This document shows positions 1 to 5,612 of a stretch of DNA of 8,088 bases, piece by piece. The number at the start of each line of letters is the position of its first letter. The first letter of the stretch is position 1. The DNA lies in contig JABMQE010000027.1 of NCBI GenBank assembly GCA_013203415.1, forward strand, positions 1 to 8,088, given 5' to 3'. The position numbers and the translations under genes were made by a program. The notes under the pieces were generated by a model, which was not told where the DNA came from, searched no databases, and saw nothing but the letters and a program-made list of their open reading frames with translations. The DNA comes from Candidatus Falkowiibacteriota bacterium (GTDB lineage Bacteria > Patescibacteriota > Patescibacteriia > UBA2591 > JABMQE01).

Positions 1-1
1 T

Positions 2-172
2 AATAGAACCATCCAACAGGAACTGATTGATAAATTACCTAAGAATGTTAAAGTTATTAATAGGTACTTAAAACCTTATTTAAAATATTACAATAACCAA
101 AGATTACACCTTGGTATTAACTTAAAAACTCCTAATCAAATACTTAGTGAGTGTTGCCAAGCTATTGGATAG
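2..172 (+). CDS. Transposase C-terminal end (integrase-core, partial)
   Basis: An open frame runs in from the left edge and ends at TAG, giving 56 residues that begin NRTIQQELID and contain YLKYYNNQRLHLGINLKTP. This matches the end of DDE/rve integrase-core transposases of the IS481/IS3-like type, where 'NRTIQ.EF' follows the catalytic Glu and 'YN..R.H.....TP' closes the domain. The catalytic residues themselves would lie upstream of the window, so activity cannot be judged. The frame has no internal stop. It ends 91 bases before SBP1, so an insertion sequence borders the left end of the receptor cluster and may have taken part in moving or duplicating its genes. I see no convincing terminal inverted repeat after the stop. 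The family assignment within the rve group is uncertain. Confidence 0.8.
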   Translation, partial: NRTIQQELIDKLPKNVKVINRYLKPYLKYYNNQRLHLGINLKTPNQILSECCQAIG

Positions 173-205
173 AAAACGCAGTAATCAAAAAAATTGCCAA
201 ATTTG

Positions 206-233
206 TTGACATAAAGCGTCAATATGATTAAAT
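206..233 (+). promoter_or_regulatory. Candidate promoter of SBP1 with dyad over the -35
   Basis: TTGACA (206-211) is followed after 16 bases by TTAAAT (228-233), preceded by TGA, which resembles an extended -10. The -35 is the left arm of a hyphenated dyad, TTGAC-N7-GTCAA (206-222), that could be an operator. The -10 lies 36 bases before the ATG, almost the same distance as the candidate -10 elements of SBP2 and SBP3 (35 bases). This is a prediction from sequence only. Confidence 0.55.
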
Positions 234-263
234 AACAACATCCTTAAACTTTACTTCAAAACT

Positions 264-1397
264 ATGTTCAAAAACTCAAAAACAATTCTCTGGCTTGTTA
301 TCGCTATTATCACTGTAGCAGGGGTTAGCTATGGCCTAAGCAGGAATTCAACCTCTCCCGAAAAACAAGAACTTATCAAAATCGGTGTTATCATCTCCCT
401 AACAGGCAAAGGTGCGGACCGAGGCGAAAGCGCCATGCAAGGCCTCAACCTCGCTCTGAAGAAAATCAACGATCGAGAATTATTAGGTGACAAAGAACTC
501 AAACTTATCCTAGAGGATGCTCCTATAATCGGCGGCGGCGAAAAAGCCATCTCTGCTTTTAATAAATTAACAGCAATAGATAAAGTAACAGCAATCATCG
601 GCCCTATGGGTTCCCCAACAGCAGTCCCAGTCGCTCCCATAGTCGATGCCACTAAAACTCCCACCATTGTCCACACGGCTTCTGCTAAAAAAGTGACTGA
701 AAATAATGAATATGTCTTCCGCCTTTGGACTACTTCCAGAAACTACGTCGATGCCATCCTCCCCCAAATCCAAAAAAATAGCTACAAAAAAATTGCTGCT
801 ATTACTGCTCAAGCAGATAATACCATAGACCAACTCAATATTCTTAAGCAGGAAATAGACACTATCGGTGCCTCTTTTGTGCTGGACGAGAAAGCTAGCG
901 CCGAAGAAACCGATTTTCATACCCAGCTCGCCAAACTAAAACAAACAGATGCTGATGCCCTGTTTATAAATTTGCACGAGGGTCAAATCGGCCTTATCGG
1001 TCGGCAAATTAAAGAGTTGGGGTTAGAAATTCCAATTTTCACTAATTCTGTAATGTCCCAGGTAGAAATAGAAGTTAGTAGTGGTGAGGGGTTAGAAGGT
1101 GTTTGGTATCCTAGGTTTGCAGGTTATGATAACAAAGCCAAGCAGGACTTTATAAGTGAATACGGAGAAGAGCCAACCAATCCCGAAACCGCGGCCGCCG
1201 CCCACGACGCCCTCCTCATCCTCGCCCAAGCCATCAGCCAATCCGGAACCAACGGCGAAAAAATCAAGGACTATATTTACTCTCATACCTTCGATGTTTC
1301 CATTGGCCAACTTAAATTCCGCGAAAACGGCGATGCCATCCTACCCCTAAAAATCAAAACAGTAAAAGATGGAAAGATAGTGGATTTGGTGGAATAA
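264..1397 (+). CDS. SBP1: membrane-anchored LIV-type ABC substrate-binding protein
   Basis: 377 residues. It is predicted to bind a small solute outside the membrane and deliver it to a LivHM-type permease. Residues about 8-25 form a hydrophobic helix after the short SKT-containing N-terminus; there is no lipobox Cys and no clear AxA cleavage site, so the helix probably stays as an anchor. The mature part starts near residue 38 with IKIGVIISLTG, the first strand of Peripla_BP_6/type I binding proteins. Further family features are NLALKKIND, AIIGPMGSPTAVPVAPI (ligand-contact loop region) and a C-terminal IKDYIYSHTFDVSIGQLKF segment. It lacks the usual 'GGI.G' turn after the first helix, having RELLGDKEL instead, and contains no cysteine. 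Codons around 1189-1260 are much more GC-rich than the rest. The start is preceded by AAAACT and not by a Shine-Dalgarno sequence. The true ligand is unknown. Confidence 0.9.
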   Translation: MFKNSKTILWLVIAIITVAGVSYGLSRNSTSPEKQELIKIGVIISLTGKGADRGESAMQGLNLALKKINDRELLGDKELKLILEDAPIIGGGEKAISAFNKLTAIDKVTAIIGPMGSPTAVPVAPIVDATKTPTIVHTASAKKVTENNEYVFRLWTTSRNYVDAILPQIQKNSYKKIAAITAQADNTIDQLNILKQEIDTIGASFVLDEKASAEETDFHTQLAKLKQTDADALFINLHEGQIGLIGRQIKELGLEIPIFTNSVMSQVEIEVSSGEGLEGVWYPRFAGYDNKAKQDFISEYGEEPTNPETAAAAHDALLILAQAISQSGTNGEKIKDYIYSHTFDVSIGQLKFRENGDAILPLKIKTVKDGKIVDLVE

Positions 1398-1421
1398 TAT
1401 CTAATCCAAAAAACATGTAAA

Positions 1422-1430
1422 TTATCCACA
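1422..1430 (+). other. Perfect DnaA-box-like 9-mer
   Basis: TTATCCACA matches the strict E. coli DnaA box. It is a single copy in the SBP1-SBP2 gap, about 30 bases upstream of an extended -10 at 1458-1466. No cluster of boxes, no DNA-unwinding repeats and no dnaA/dnaN are nearby, so it is not evidence of an origin. It could be a chance match. Confidence 0.3.
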
Positions 1431-1457
1431 GCCCATTATTTTTTTTTACTTAAATGA

Positions 1458-1489
1458 TGTTATAATAAAAACAGCATAAAATATATAAT
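1458..1489 (+). promoter_or_regulatory. Candidate promoter(s) of SBP2
   Basis: Two perfect TATAAT hexamers occur. The first (1461-1466) is preceded by TGT, forming an extended -10, and needs little -35. The second (1484-1489) lies 35 bases before the ATG, the same distance as CATAAT before SBP3 (3722-3727). From here to the ATG the SBP2 and SBP3 leaders align without gaps. No good -35 is visible for either. Which one is used is not clear. Confidence 0.5.
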
Positions 1490-1497
1490 GTATATCT

Positions 1498-1518
1498 AAT
1501 AAACTCAACCCAAAAACT
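1498..1518 (+). promoter_or_regulatory. Conserved non-SD leader of the SBP genes (SBP2 copy)
   Basis: AATAAACTC begins 21 bases before the ATG and AAAACT directly abuts it. SBP3 has the same two blocks at the same positions (3736-3744 and 3751-3756), and SBP1 has TAAACT and AAAACT at matching positions (245-250 and 258-263). No purine-rich Shine-Dalgarno sequence is present. The repeated AAACT core, 13 bases apart, may be a translation-enhancing or regulatory leader element; that role is inference. Confidence 0.45.
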
Positions 1519-2643
1519 ATGTCAAAATCCTCAAAAACAATCACTTGGCTCGTTGTTATCGTCATCATCATCGCAGGCATTTGGTACGGAGTAACCAGAA
1601 AAACTCCTCCAAGCGAAGAAAACCCGATTAAAATCGGAAGCATCCTAATCCTAACAGGAGAAGGGGCCTCCTGGGGCACTGCCGCTAAAAATGGGATAGA
1701 CATGGCATTAGAAAAAATAAACTCCCAAGGAGGAATAGATGGCCGAAAATTAGTTGTCGTCCACGAAGATGACCAAAGCGATCCTAAAAATGCCCTTAGC
1801 GCATTCCAAAAGTTAACTGGCATAGATGGAGTCAGCACAATCATCGGAACAACATGGTCTCACACCGGCTTGCCCTTGGTTGATTTAGCCAAAGAAAATA
1901 AAACTTTGATAATCTCGCCGTCGCTTGGCGTTAAAGATTTTAATGAAGCCAGCGAATATTTATTTAATACCTGGCCTCATGATTTTTACTTATCCCAAGA
2001 ACTAGCAGATTATGTCTATAAAAAAGGCCATAGAAAAGTTGCCCTAATCGGGGCTCAACAGGTTTGGGTAAAGGATCAAACAAACGCTTTTAAAAGCAGG
2101 TTCGAAGAGCTTGGCGGCTCTATAGAAGTGTTATTAGAACCAAACCCAACTGATAAAAATGCCAACACCGACGCCTTAAAGATAAAAGAAAAAGAAGCAG
2201 ACATCGATGCAATTATCTCTACCACTGATGGCATTCTTGTTGGTGTTCAAATTGCCAAAAGGGTTAGAGAGATCGGGATAGAATTGCCAATTTATTCTAT
2301 AAGTATAGATGCTGATGTTATAGCCGCAGCCGAGGGGGCTTACGAAGGCATGGAATTTTTAACCTTCCTAACCCCAACCCAAAAATTTCAAAAAGAATAT
2401 GAAGAAAAATACGGCCTAGCAATCGATATCGGCGCCGCCTCTGCTTATGATGCTGCTATACTTATTGCCGAGGCAATGAAGGAAACAAAATCAACCGATA
2501 CAGCCGTTCTCCAGGAACACTTAAATAAGATAGAACAATACAACGGCGTTTCAGGAGAACTCGTCTCTGATGGCAAGGGTGGGTTCACCAAACCTTTCCT
2601 ATCCAAAAAAGTAGTAAATAGCATCCCAATAGATATAAGGTAA
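1519..2643 (+). CDS. SBP2: membrane-anchored LIV-type ABC substrate-binding protein
   Basis: 374 residues of the type I binding-protein family (Peripla_BP_6). The N-terminal helix, about residues 8-24 after MSKSSKT, is followed by YGVTRK and has no lipobox, so it is a likely uncleaved anchor. The binding domain starts at IKIGSILILTGEGASWG, with INSQGGIDGRKL typical of the family, then VVHEDDQSDP. The position of the first LIVBP disulfide cysteine is Ser87 here and the protein has no Cys. The loop that carries ligand-contact Ser in LIVBP reads GTTWSHTGLP, rich in aromatic and polar residues, so its ligand probably differs from SBP4's. The C-terminal NKIEQYNGVSGEL matches the 'y.GvtG...F' end of the family. 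It lies 121 bases after SBP1 with its own promoter candidates and is closed by a strong terminator, so it can be its own transcription unit. Confidence 0.92.
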   Translation: MSKSSKTITWLVVIVIIIAGIWYGVTRKTPPSEENPIKIGSILILTGEGASWGTAAKNGIDMALEKINSQGGIDGRKLVVVHEDDQSDPKNALSAFQKLTGIDGVSTIIGTTWSHTGLPLVDLAKENKTLIISPSLGVKDFNEASEYLFNTWPHDFYLSQELADYVYKKGHRKVALIGAQQVWVKDQTNAFKSRFEELGGSIEVLLEPNPTDKNANTDALKIKEKEADIDAIISTTDGILVGVQIAKRVREIGIELPIYSISIDADVIAAAEGAYEGMEFLTFLTPTQKFQKEYEEKYGLAIDIGAASAYDAAILIAEAMKETKSTDTAVLQEHLNKIEQYNGVSGELVSDGKGGFTKPFLSKKVVNSIPIDIR

Positions 2644-2658
2644 AACTATAATTTTGTT

Positions 2659-2691
2659 AAAAAGCCCCCCACACGTTACGGGGGGCTTTTT
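2659..2691 (+). terminator. Intrinsic terminator after SBP2
   Basis: A 12-bp stem is formed by AAAAAGCCCCCC (2659-2670) and GGGGGGCTTTTT (2680-2691) around a 9-base loop. The GC-rich core is flanked by A and T runs, so it can act in both directions. It begins 16 bases after the SBP2 stop and separates SBP1-SBP2 from livM. Confidence 0.93.
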
Positions 2692-2766
2692 AGAATCCAA
2701 AAACTGTGATAACATAAAAATAGACAGTAAATACAATGAATTCCTTAAAAATTATTAGTATATAAA

Positions 2767-2805
2767 ATTCGCATATCATTCGAATATAAATTCGTGTAAT
2801 ATAAT
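2767..2805 (+). promoter_or_regulatory. livM promoter region with three ATTCG direct repeats
   Basis: ATTCG occurs at 2767-2771, 2778-2782 and 2790-2794, spaced 11 and 12 bases, about one helical turn. It overlaps TATAAA (2785-2790) and TATAAT (2800-2805), two possible -10 elements. The second is only 3 bases before the ATG and would start transcription at or inside the start codon, so the first (leader of about 12 bases) or a nearly leaderless transcript is likelier. ATTCG repeats also precede livG (5571-5587) but not the SBP genes. The rest of the 2692-2766 gap holds no gene; GTGATAA at 2706-2712 equals one arm of the SBP4 operator-like dyad. Confidence 0.4.
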
Positions 2806-2808
2806 TCT

Positions 2809-3681
2809 ATGCCATCAGCGTATATTATCCACTTATTAATCCTCGTTGGCATCTACCTAATCCTAACCATCTCGCTCCAGCTCTCTGTTGGTTTCACCGG
2901 CCTTCTTAATCTTGGCCACATTGCTTTTTATGCTATCGGGGCCTATACCGCTGCCTTGCTTGCCTTGGCTGGCTGGCCGTTTTGGTTATGTATTTTATTG
3001 GCTGGCCTAGTGGCCATGCTTTTTGGATTTATCCTAAGCATCCCCACAAACAAACTAAAAGGTGATTATCTCGCCTTGGCAACTCTTGGGTTCTCATTCC
3101 TTATCTATGCCGTGGCCTTAAATTGGTCTGGCCTTACCCGCGGCCCGCTAGGTCTGCCCGGCATCCCCAGGCCGGAAATCTTTGGCTTTGTCTTCTCTGG
3201 AAACACCAGTTTTCTAATCCTCACATTAATCATCGTCCTTATTACATATTTTGTAATCAGAAAAATAACAACTTCTCCTTTTGGTAAAGTTCTAGAAGCG
3301 GTTAGAGATAACGAACTCGCCGCTAGAGTTTTAGGCAAAAACACTTTTAAGATAAAATCTATCTCTCTGGTTGCCTCTGCATTTTTTGCTGGTTTGGCTG
3401 GCTCTCTTTATGCCTATTACATCACTTTCATAGATCCTTCTTCTTTTACTATTATGCATTTAATCCCCATCATCGCCATTGTTATTATCGGCGGCCTGGC
3501 CTCTCTAAAAGGAACAGTTATTGCCACCATAATCCTAATTCTCCTGCCCGAACCCCTCCGCTTTATCGGTTTCCCCTCATCCGTCATCGGCCCTGCCCGC
3601 CAAATCCTCTATGCCTTGGTTTTGCTCCTAATACTCCTATATCGCCCCAAAGGATTTTACGGCAAAGTGGAGTTAGAATAA
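2809..3681 (+). CDS. livM: LivM-type branched-chain amino acid ABC permease
   Basis: 290 residues, an integral membrane subunit of a HAAT/LIV-type importer (BPD_transp_2 family). It would form half of the translocation pore, with LivH as the expected partner. The family signature GFTGLLNLGHIAFYAIGAYTAAL spans 28-50. Hydrophobic helices lie near 5-25, 35-52, 56-78, 85-104, 134-150, 185-206, 216-246 and 264-278. The cytoplasmic coupling segment, about 158-178, reads FGKVLEAVRDNELAARVLG and should contact the ATPase. The C-terminus RPKGFYGKVELE matches the usual 'RP.GL.G' end. It is somewhat shorter than many LivM proteins (over 300 residues). The upstream frame closes at TAA 2797-2799, so ATG 2809 is the first possible start. 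The last ten codons plus stop recur at 4892-4924. No LivH is in the window. Confidence 0.93.
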   Translation: MPSAYIIHLLILVGIYLILTISLQLSVGFTGLLNLGHIAFYAIGAYTAALLALAGWPFWLCILLAGLVAMLFGFILSIPTNKLKGDYLALATLGFSFLIYAVALNWSGLTRGPLGLPGIPRPEIFGFVFSGNTSFLILTLIIVLITYFVIRKITTSPFGKVLEAVRDNELAARVLGKNTFKIKSISLVASAFFAGLAGSLYAYYITFIDPSSFTIMHLIPIIAIVIIGGLASLKGTVIATIILILLPEPLRFIGFPSSVIGPARQILYALVLLLILLYRPKGFYGKVELE

Positions 3682-3727
3682 AACTTGACGATTAAAACAA
3701 ATCAAGTTAAGCTAAAACCAACATAAT
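3682..3727 (+). promoter_or_regulatory. SBP3 promoter region with AACTTGA/TCAAGTT dyad
   Basis: A perfect 7-bp hyphenated dyad, AACTTGA (3682-3688) and TCAAGTT (3702-3708), with 13 bases between arms, starts one base after the livM stop. It contains TTGACG (3685-3690), which could serve as a -35. With a 17-base spacer the -10 would be a poor TAAGCT. CATAAT (3722-3727) is the better -10 by position, since it lies 35 bases before the ATG exactly as in SBP2. The dyad could be an operator or a small RNA hairpin; it lacks a GC core and T run, so it is not a terminator. Confidence 0.4.
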
Positions 3728-3756
3728 ACACATTCAATAAACTCGACATTAAAACT

Positions 3757-4893
3757 ATGTCCAATACCTCAAAAACAATTACTTGGCTTATTATAGTCAT
3801 CATTATTATTAGTGGAATATGGTATGGGATAAGCAAAAAATCTGCACCAACAGAAAAAGAGGTAATAAAAATTGGAGCAATGCTTATATTATCAGGTGAT
3901 GGTGCTGCCTGGGGTCAAGCTTCGCAAAGAGGAATTGAATTAGTAGTTAATGAAGCGAACGAAGATGGCGGTATTAATGGTAGAAGAATTGAGATGATAT
4001 ACGAAGATACCCAAGGAAGTGCTAATAGGGCGGTATCAGCATATGAGAAGCTTGCAAAAATTGATAAAGTAAAAGCTATTATTGGACCACTTTTCCAAAC
4101 AGAAGTAAGTGCGATCGCTCCTCTAGCCGACAGAGACAAATTTCCTATTATCACGCCTTCATATGCACCAGTTGTTAACCGTCCTAATCCTCGCAACCCT
4201 CTTTTAATTTGGTTAGATCCAACCGTTGAAGCTGGAGAGATGGCCGAGTATGTTTACAAACAAAGGATACGCACTATTTCGGTATTGGGCACTCAAGATA
4301 GTTGGGAAAAAGAAGTTTCAACAGCTTTTGCTGATAGATTTGAATCTTTGGGAGGAACTATATATTTCAAAGACCTACTCAAAATAGATGAAACAGATGC
4401 TAAAACAGCCACATTAAAAGCAATAAAGAATAATCCGGATGCCGTATTTTTAGGCACATATTATCAATTTTTGAATTTAACTAGAACACTTAAGGAACTC
4501 GGATATCAAGGCGAACTTTATTCAATAGAAATAGATGAATATTTAGCCAACGAGAGTAAATCATACACATCTGGTTTACAGTTTATTAGTTCTGATTTAT
4601 ATAGAGAATCATTTAGAATAAAATATGAAGAAATATATGGAGAAAAAAGCAATATTCCAGCTGGTCAGAGTTACGACGCTATGAATATTTTGATTTCTTT
4701 TCTAAAAGACAATACATCAAAGGAAGATTTGTTAAAGGCATTTAAGGAGTTTAAACAATATGATGGTGTATCAGGAAAAATTATTATGACAGATGATCAC
4801 AAAACAATTATTTCAACAGCGATTTATGAATTAAATAATGGCAATATAAACAAGATTCAAACAGTCCAAGGCAAAGAGTTTGTGCCGTATTAA
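3757..4893 (+). CDS. SBP3: membrane-anchored LIV-type ABC substrate-binding protein
   Basis: 378 residues of the type I binding-protein family. The N-terminus MSNTSKTITW starts an anchor helix (about 8-23), ending GIWYGISKK, with no lipobox. The binding domain opens with IKIGAMLILSGDGAAWG and has NEDGGINGRRIEMIYEDTQG. The usual ligand loop is AIIGPLFQTEVSAIAPLAD, followed by ITPSYAPVVNRPNPRNP, a proline-rich insert unlike the other four receptors. It has no cysteine. Its codons are visibly more A/T-ending than those of SBP1, SBP2, SBP4 and livM, which use many C-ending codons, suggesting a different age or origin. The leader is gap-free alignable with that of SBP2. It sits 75 bases after livM, and its stop overlaps a livM 3'-end fossil. 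The ligand is unknown. Confidence 0.92.
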   Translation: MSNTSKTITWLIIVIIIISGIWYGISKKSAPTEKEVIKIGAMLILSGDGAAWGQASQRGIELVVNEANEDGGINGRRIEMIYEDTQGSANRAVSAYEKLAKIDKVKAIIGPLFQTEVSAIAPLADRDKFPIITPSYAPVVNRPNPRNPLLIWLDPTVEAGEMAEYVYKQRIRTISVLGTQDSWEKEVSTAFADRFESLGGTIYFKDLLKIDETDAKTATLKAIKNNPDAVFLGTYYQFLNLTRTLKELGYQGELYSIEIDEYLANESKSYTSGLQFISSDLYRESFRIKYEEIYGEKSNIPAGQSYDAMNILISFLKDNTSKEDLLKAFKEFKQYDGVSGKIIMTDDHKTIISTAIYELNNGNINKIQTVQGKEFVPY

Positions 4894-4924
4894 AGGTTTT
4901 TATGGCAAAGTGGAGTTGGAGTAA
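4892..4924 (+). pseudogene. livM: livM 3'-end remnant (second copy)
   Basis: In frame this reads KGFYGKVELE followed by TAA, identical in protein to the last ten residues of livM (3649-3681). The DNA differs at four third-codon positions only: GGA/GGT, TAC/TAT, TTA/TTG and GAA/GAG. The similarity runs on past the stop into the TTGAC-containing promoter region (compare 3682-3708 with 4925-4951). It begins inside the SBP3 stop codon. It has no start codon and is not a gene; it marks a former second livM or a duplication breakpoint. Confidence 0.85.
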
Positions 4925-4928
4925 AAAT

Positions 4929-4957
4929 TTGACAACCAAAAAAATTTAATTTATAAT
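4929..4957 (+). promoter_or_regulatory. Consensus sigma70-type promoter of hicBA
   Basis: TTGACA (4929-4934), a 17-base spacer and TATAAT (4952-4957) match the housekeeping consensus at every position. The hicB ATG follows 15 bases after the -10, so the leader is only about 9 bases. The -35 lies in DNA that resembles the livM-SBP3 intergenic region, so this promoter may derive from that copy. Confidence 0.85.
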
Positions 4958-4972
4958 AAGAGCTAGAATAAT

Positions 4973-5239
4973 ATGCTTACTTATTATATCGATAACTTAA
5001 TAGCCCAAGCAAAATACGAAATCCTAAAGGACGACAAAAGTTATTATGGTGAAATTCCTAGCGTTCAGGGTGTCTGGGCTAATGAAAAAACATTAATAAA
5101 ATGCCAACAAACCTTACGCGAAGTTTTGGAAGAATGGCTTTTGATTAAGTTAAGACGAAATGAAAAACTACCCATTGTCAAAAAAGTTAACTTAAATCTT
5201 TCTCAAATTGCCATAAACAAAAAACATACACTTGCATGA
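4973..5239 (+). CDS. hicB: HicB-family antitoxin
   Basis: 88 residues. The segment SYYGEIPSVQGVWANEKTLIKCQQTLREVLEEWLLIKL (about 23-60) has the HicB partial RNase H-like pattern: strand, 'IP...GV.A...T...C...L.E.L.EWL'. HicB binds HicA and blocks its RNase activity. After the conserved 'NEKLPIV' the protein ends with a short basic tail; there is no room for a ribbon-helix-helix or HTH domain, so this is a short HicB and may bind DNA poorly or only in the complex. The stop TGA overlaps the hicA start as ATGA, showing translational coupling. The antitoxin-first order is common in hicBA. It interrupts the receptor cluster and is not itself part of transport. Confidence 0.85.
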   Translation: MLTYYIDNLIAQAKYEILKDDKSYYGEIPSVQGVWANEKTLIKCQQTLREVLEEWLLIKLRRNEKLPIVKKVNLNLSQIAINKKHTLA

Positions 5240-5451
5240 GCGGCTCTATAAATTACAACAAATTTATTAGCAAGATGAAAAAGTTAGGGTGGCAAGGACC
5301 ATATTCAGGAGGTAAGCATTTGTTTATGAGAAAAGGGGAAATAGATGTAGTGGTACCAAATCCACATCATCGTAAAGATATTGGGCTTAATTTACTTTCT
5401 CGAATCTTAAAACAAGCCAGGGTTAGCAAAAAGCAATTCGAGGATATTTAA
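5236..5451 (+). CDS. hicA: HicA-family mRNA interferase toxin
   Basis: 71 residues with the HicA double-stranded RNA-binding-like fold pattern: MKKLGWQGPYSGGKHLFMRKG (14-34), VVVPNPHHRKDIGLNLLSRILKQARVSKKQF (38-68). The catalytic His of the 'G.H..' motif is His28, so the toxin looks intact. HicA cleaves mRNA when free of HicB. The start is fixed by the ATGA overlap with hicB; there is no Shine-Dalgarno sequence. The lysine replacing the usual serine before His28 is a frequent variant. The 161-base gap to livG holds no further gene. Confidence 0.88.
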   Translation: MSGSINYNKFISKMKKLGWQGPYSGGKHLFMRKGEIDVVVPNPHHRKDIGLNLLSRILKQARVSKKQFEDI

Positions 5452-5570
5452 AATTGGTATTAAATAATATTTTTCCAAAACTCGCCTTAAAAGTGTGTTT
5501 TTTGTTTTACAGATTTAGTCAAATGATGCTAAGATTAAATAAGAGAAAATTAGAATCGCAATTGGCAAAA

Positions 5571-5593
5571 ATTCGAATCATAATTCGCATAAT
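5571..5593 (+). promoter_or_regulatory. livG upstream ATTCG repeats and possible -10
   Basis: ATTCG occurs at 5571-5575 and 5583-5587, 12 bases apart, followed by CATAAT (5588-5593), which is 19 bases before the livG ATG and could be a -10. ATTCGAAT and ATTCGCATA both appear here and also upstream of livM (2767-2794) in the opposite order. No good -35 is spaced correctly. The shared motif may be the site of a common regulator of the transporter subunits. Confidence 0.35.
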
Positions 5594-5612
5594 CCAGTTC
5601 AATAAACCCACA

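Noticed and set aside
329..676. Minus-strand open frame inside SBP1
   Set aside because: It lies wholly opposite a well-supported receptor gene and its translation has no recognisable domain. Other minus-strand frames in the window are rejected for the same reason.
1156..1350. Proline-rich + strand frame inside SBP1
   Set aside because: It is an out-of-frame reading of the GC-rich patch in SBP1 and looks low-complexity.
1382..1450. Terminator after SBP1 (T run at about 1439-1447)
   Set aside because: The T run is present but I could find only a weak 5-bp hairpin (GGATT/AATCC) too far upstream to qualify.
1422..1470. Possible replication origin
   Set aside because: There is only one DnaA box, with no box cluster and no replication genes nearby.
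3682..3708. AACTTGA dyad as a livM terminator
   Set aside because: The stem is short and AT-rich with a 13-base loop, and no T run follows.
5454..5612. 53-residue N-terminal extension of livG starting at TTG
   Set aside because: It is open by chance; the segment is not LivG-like, and ATG 5613 gives the normal family start and length.
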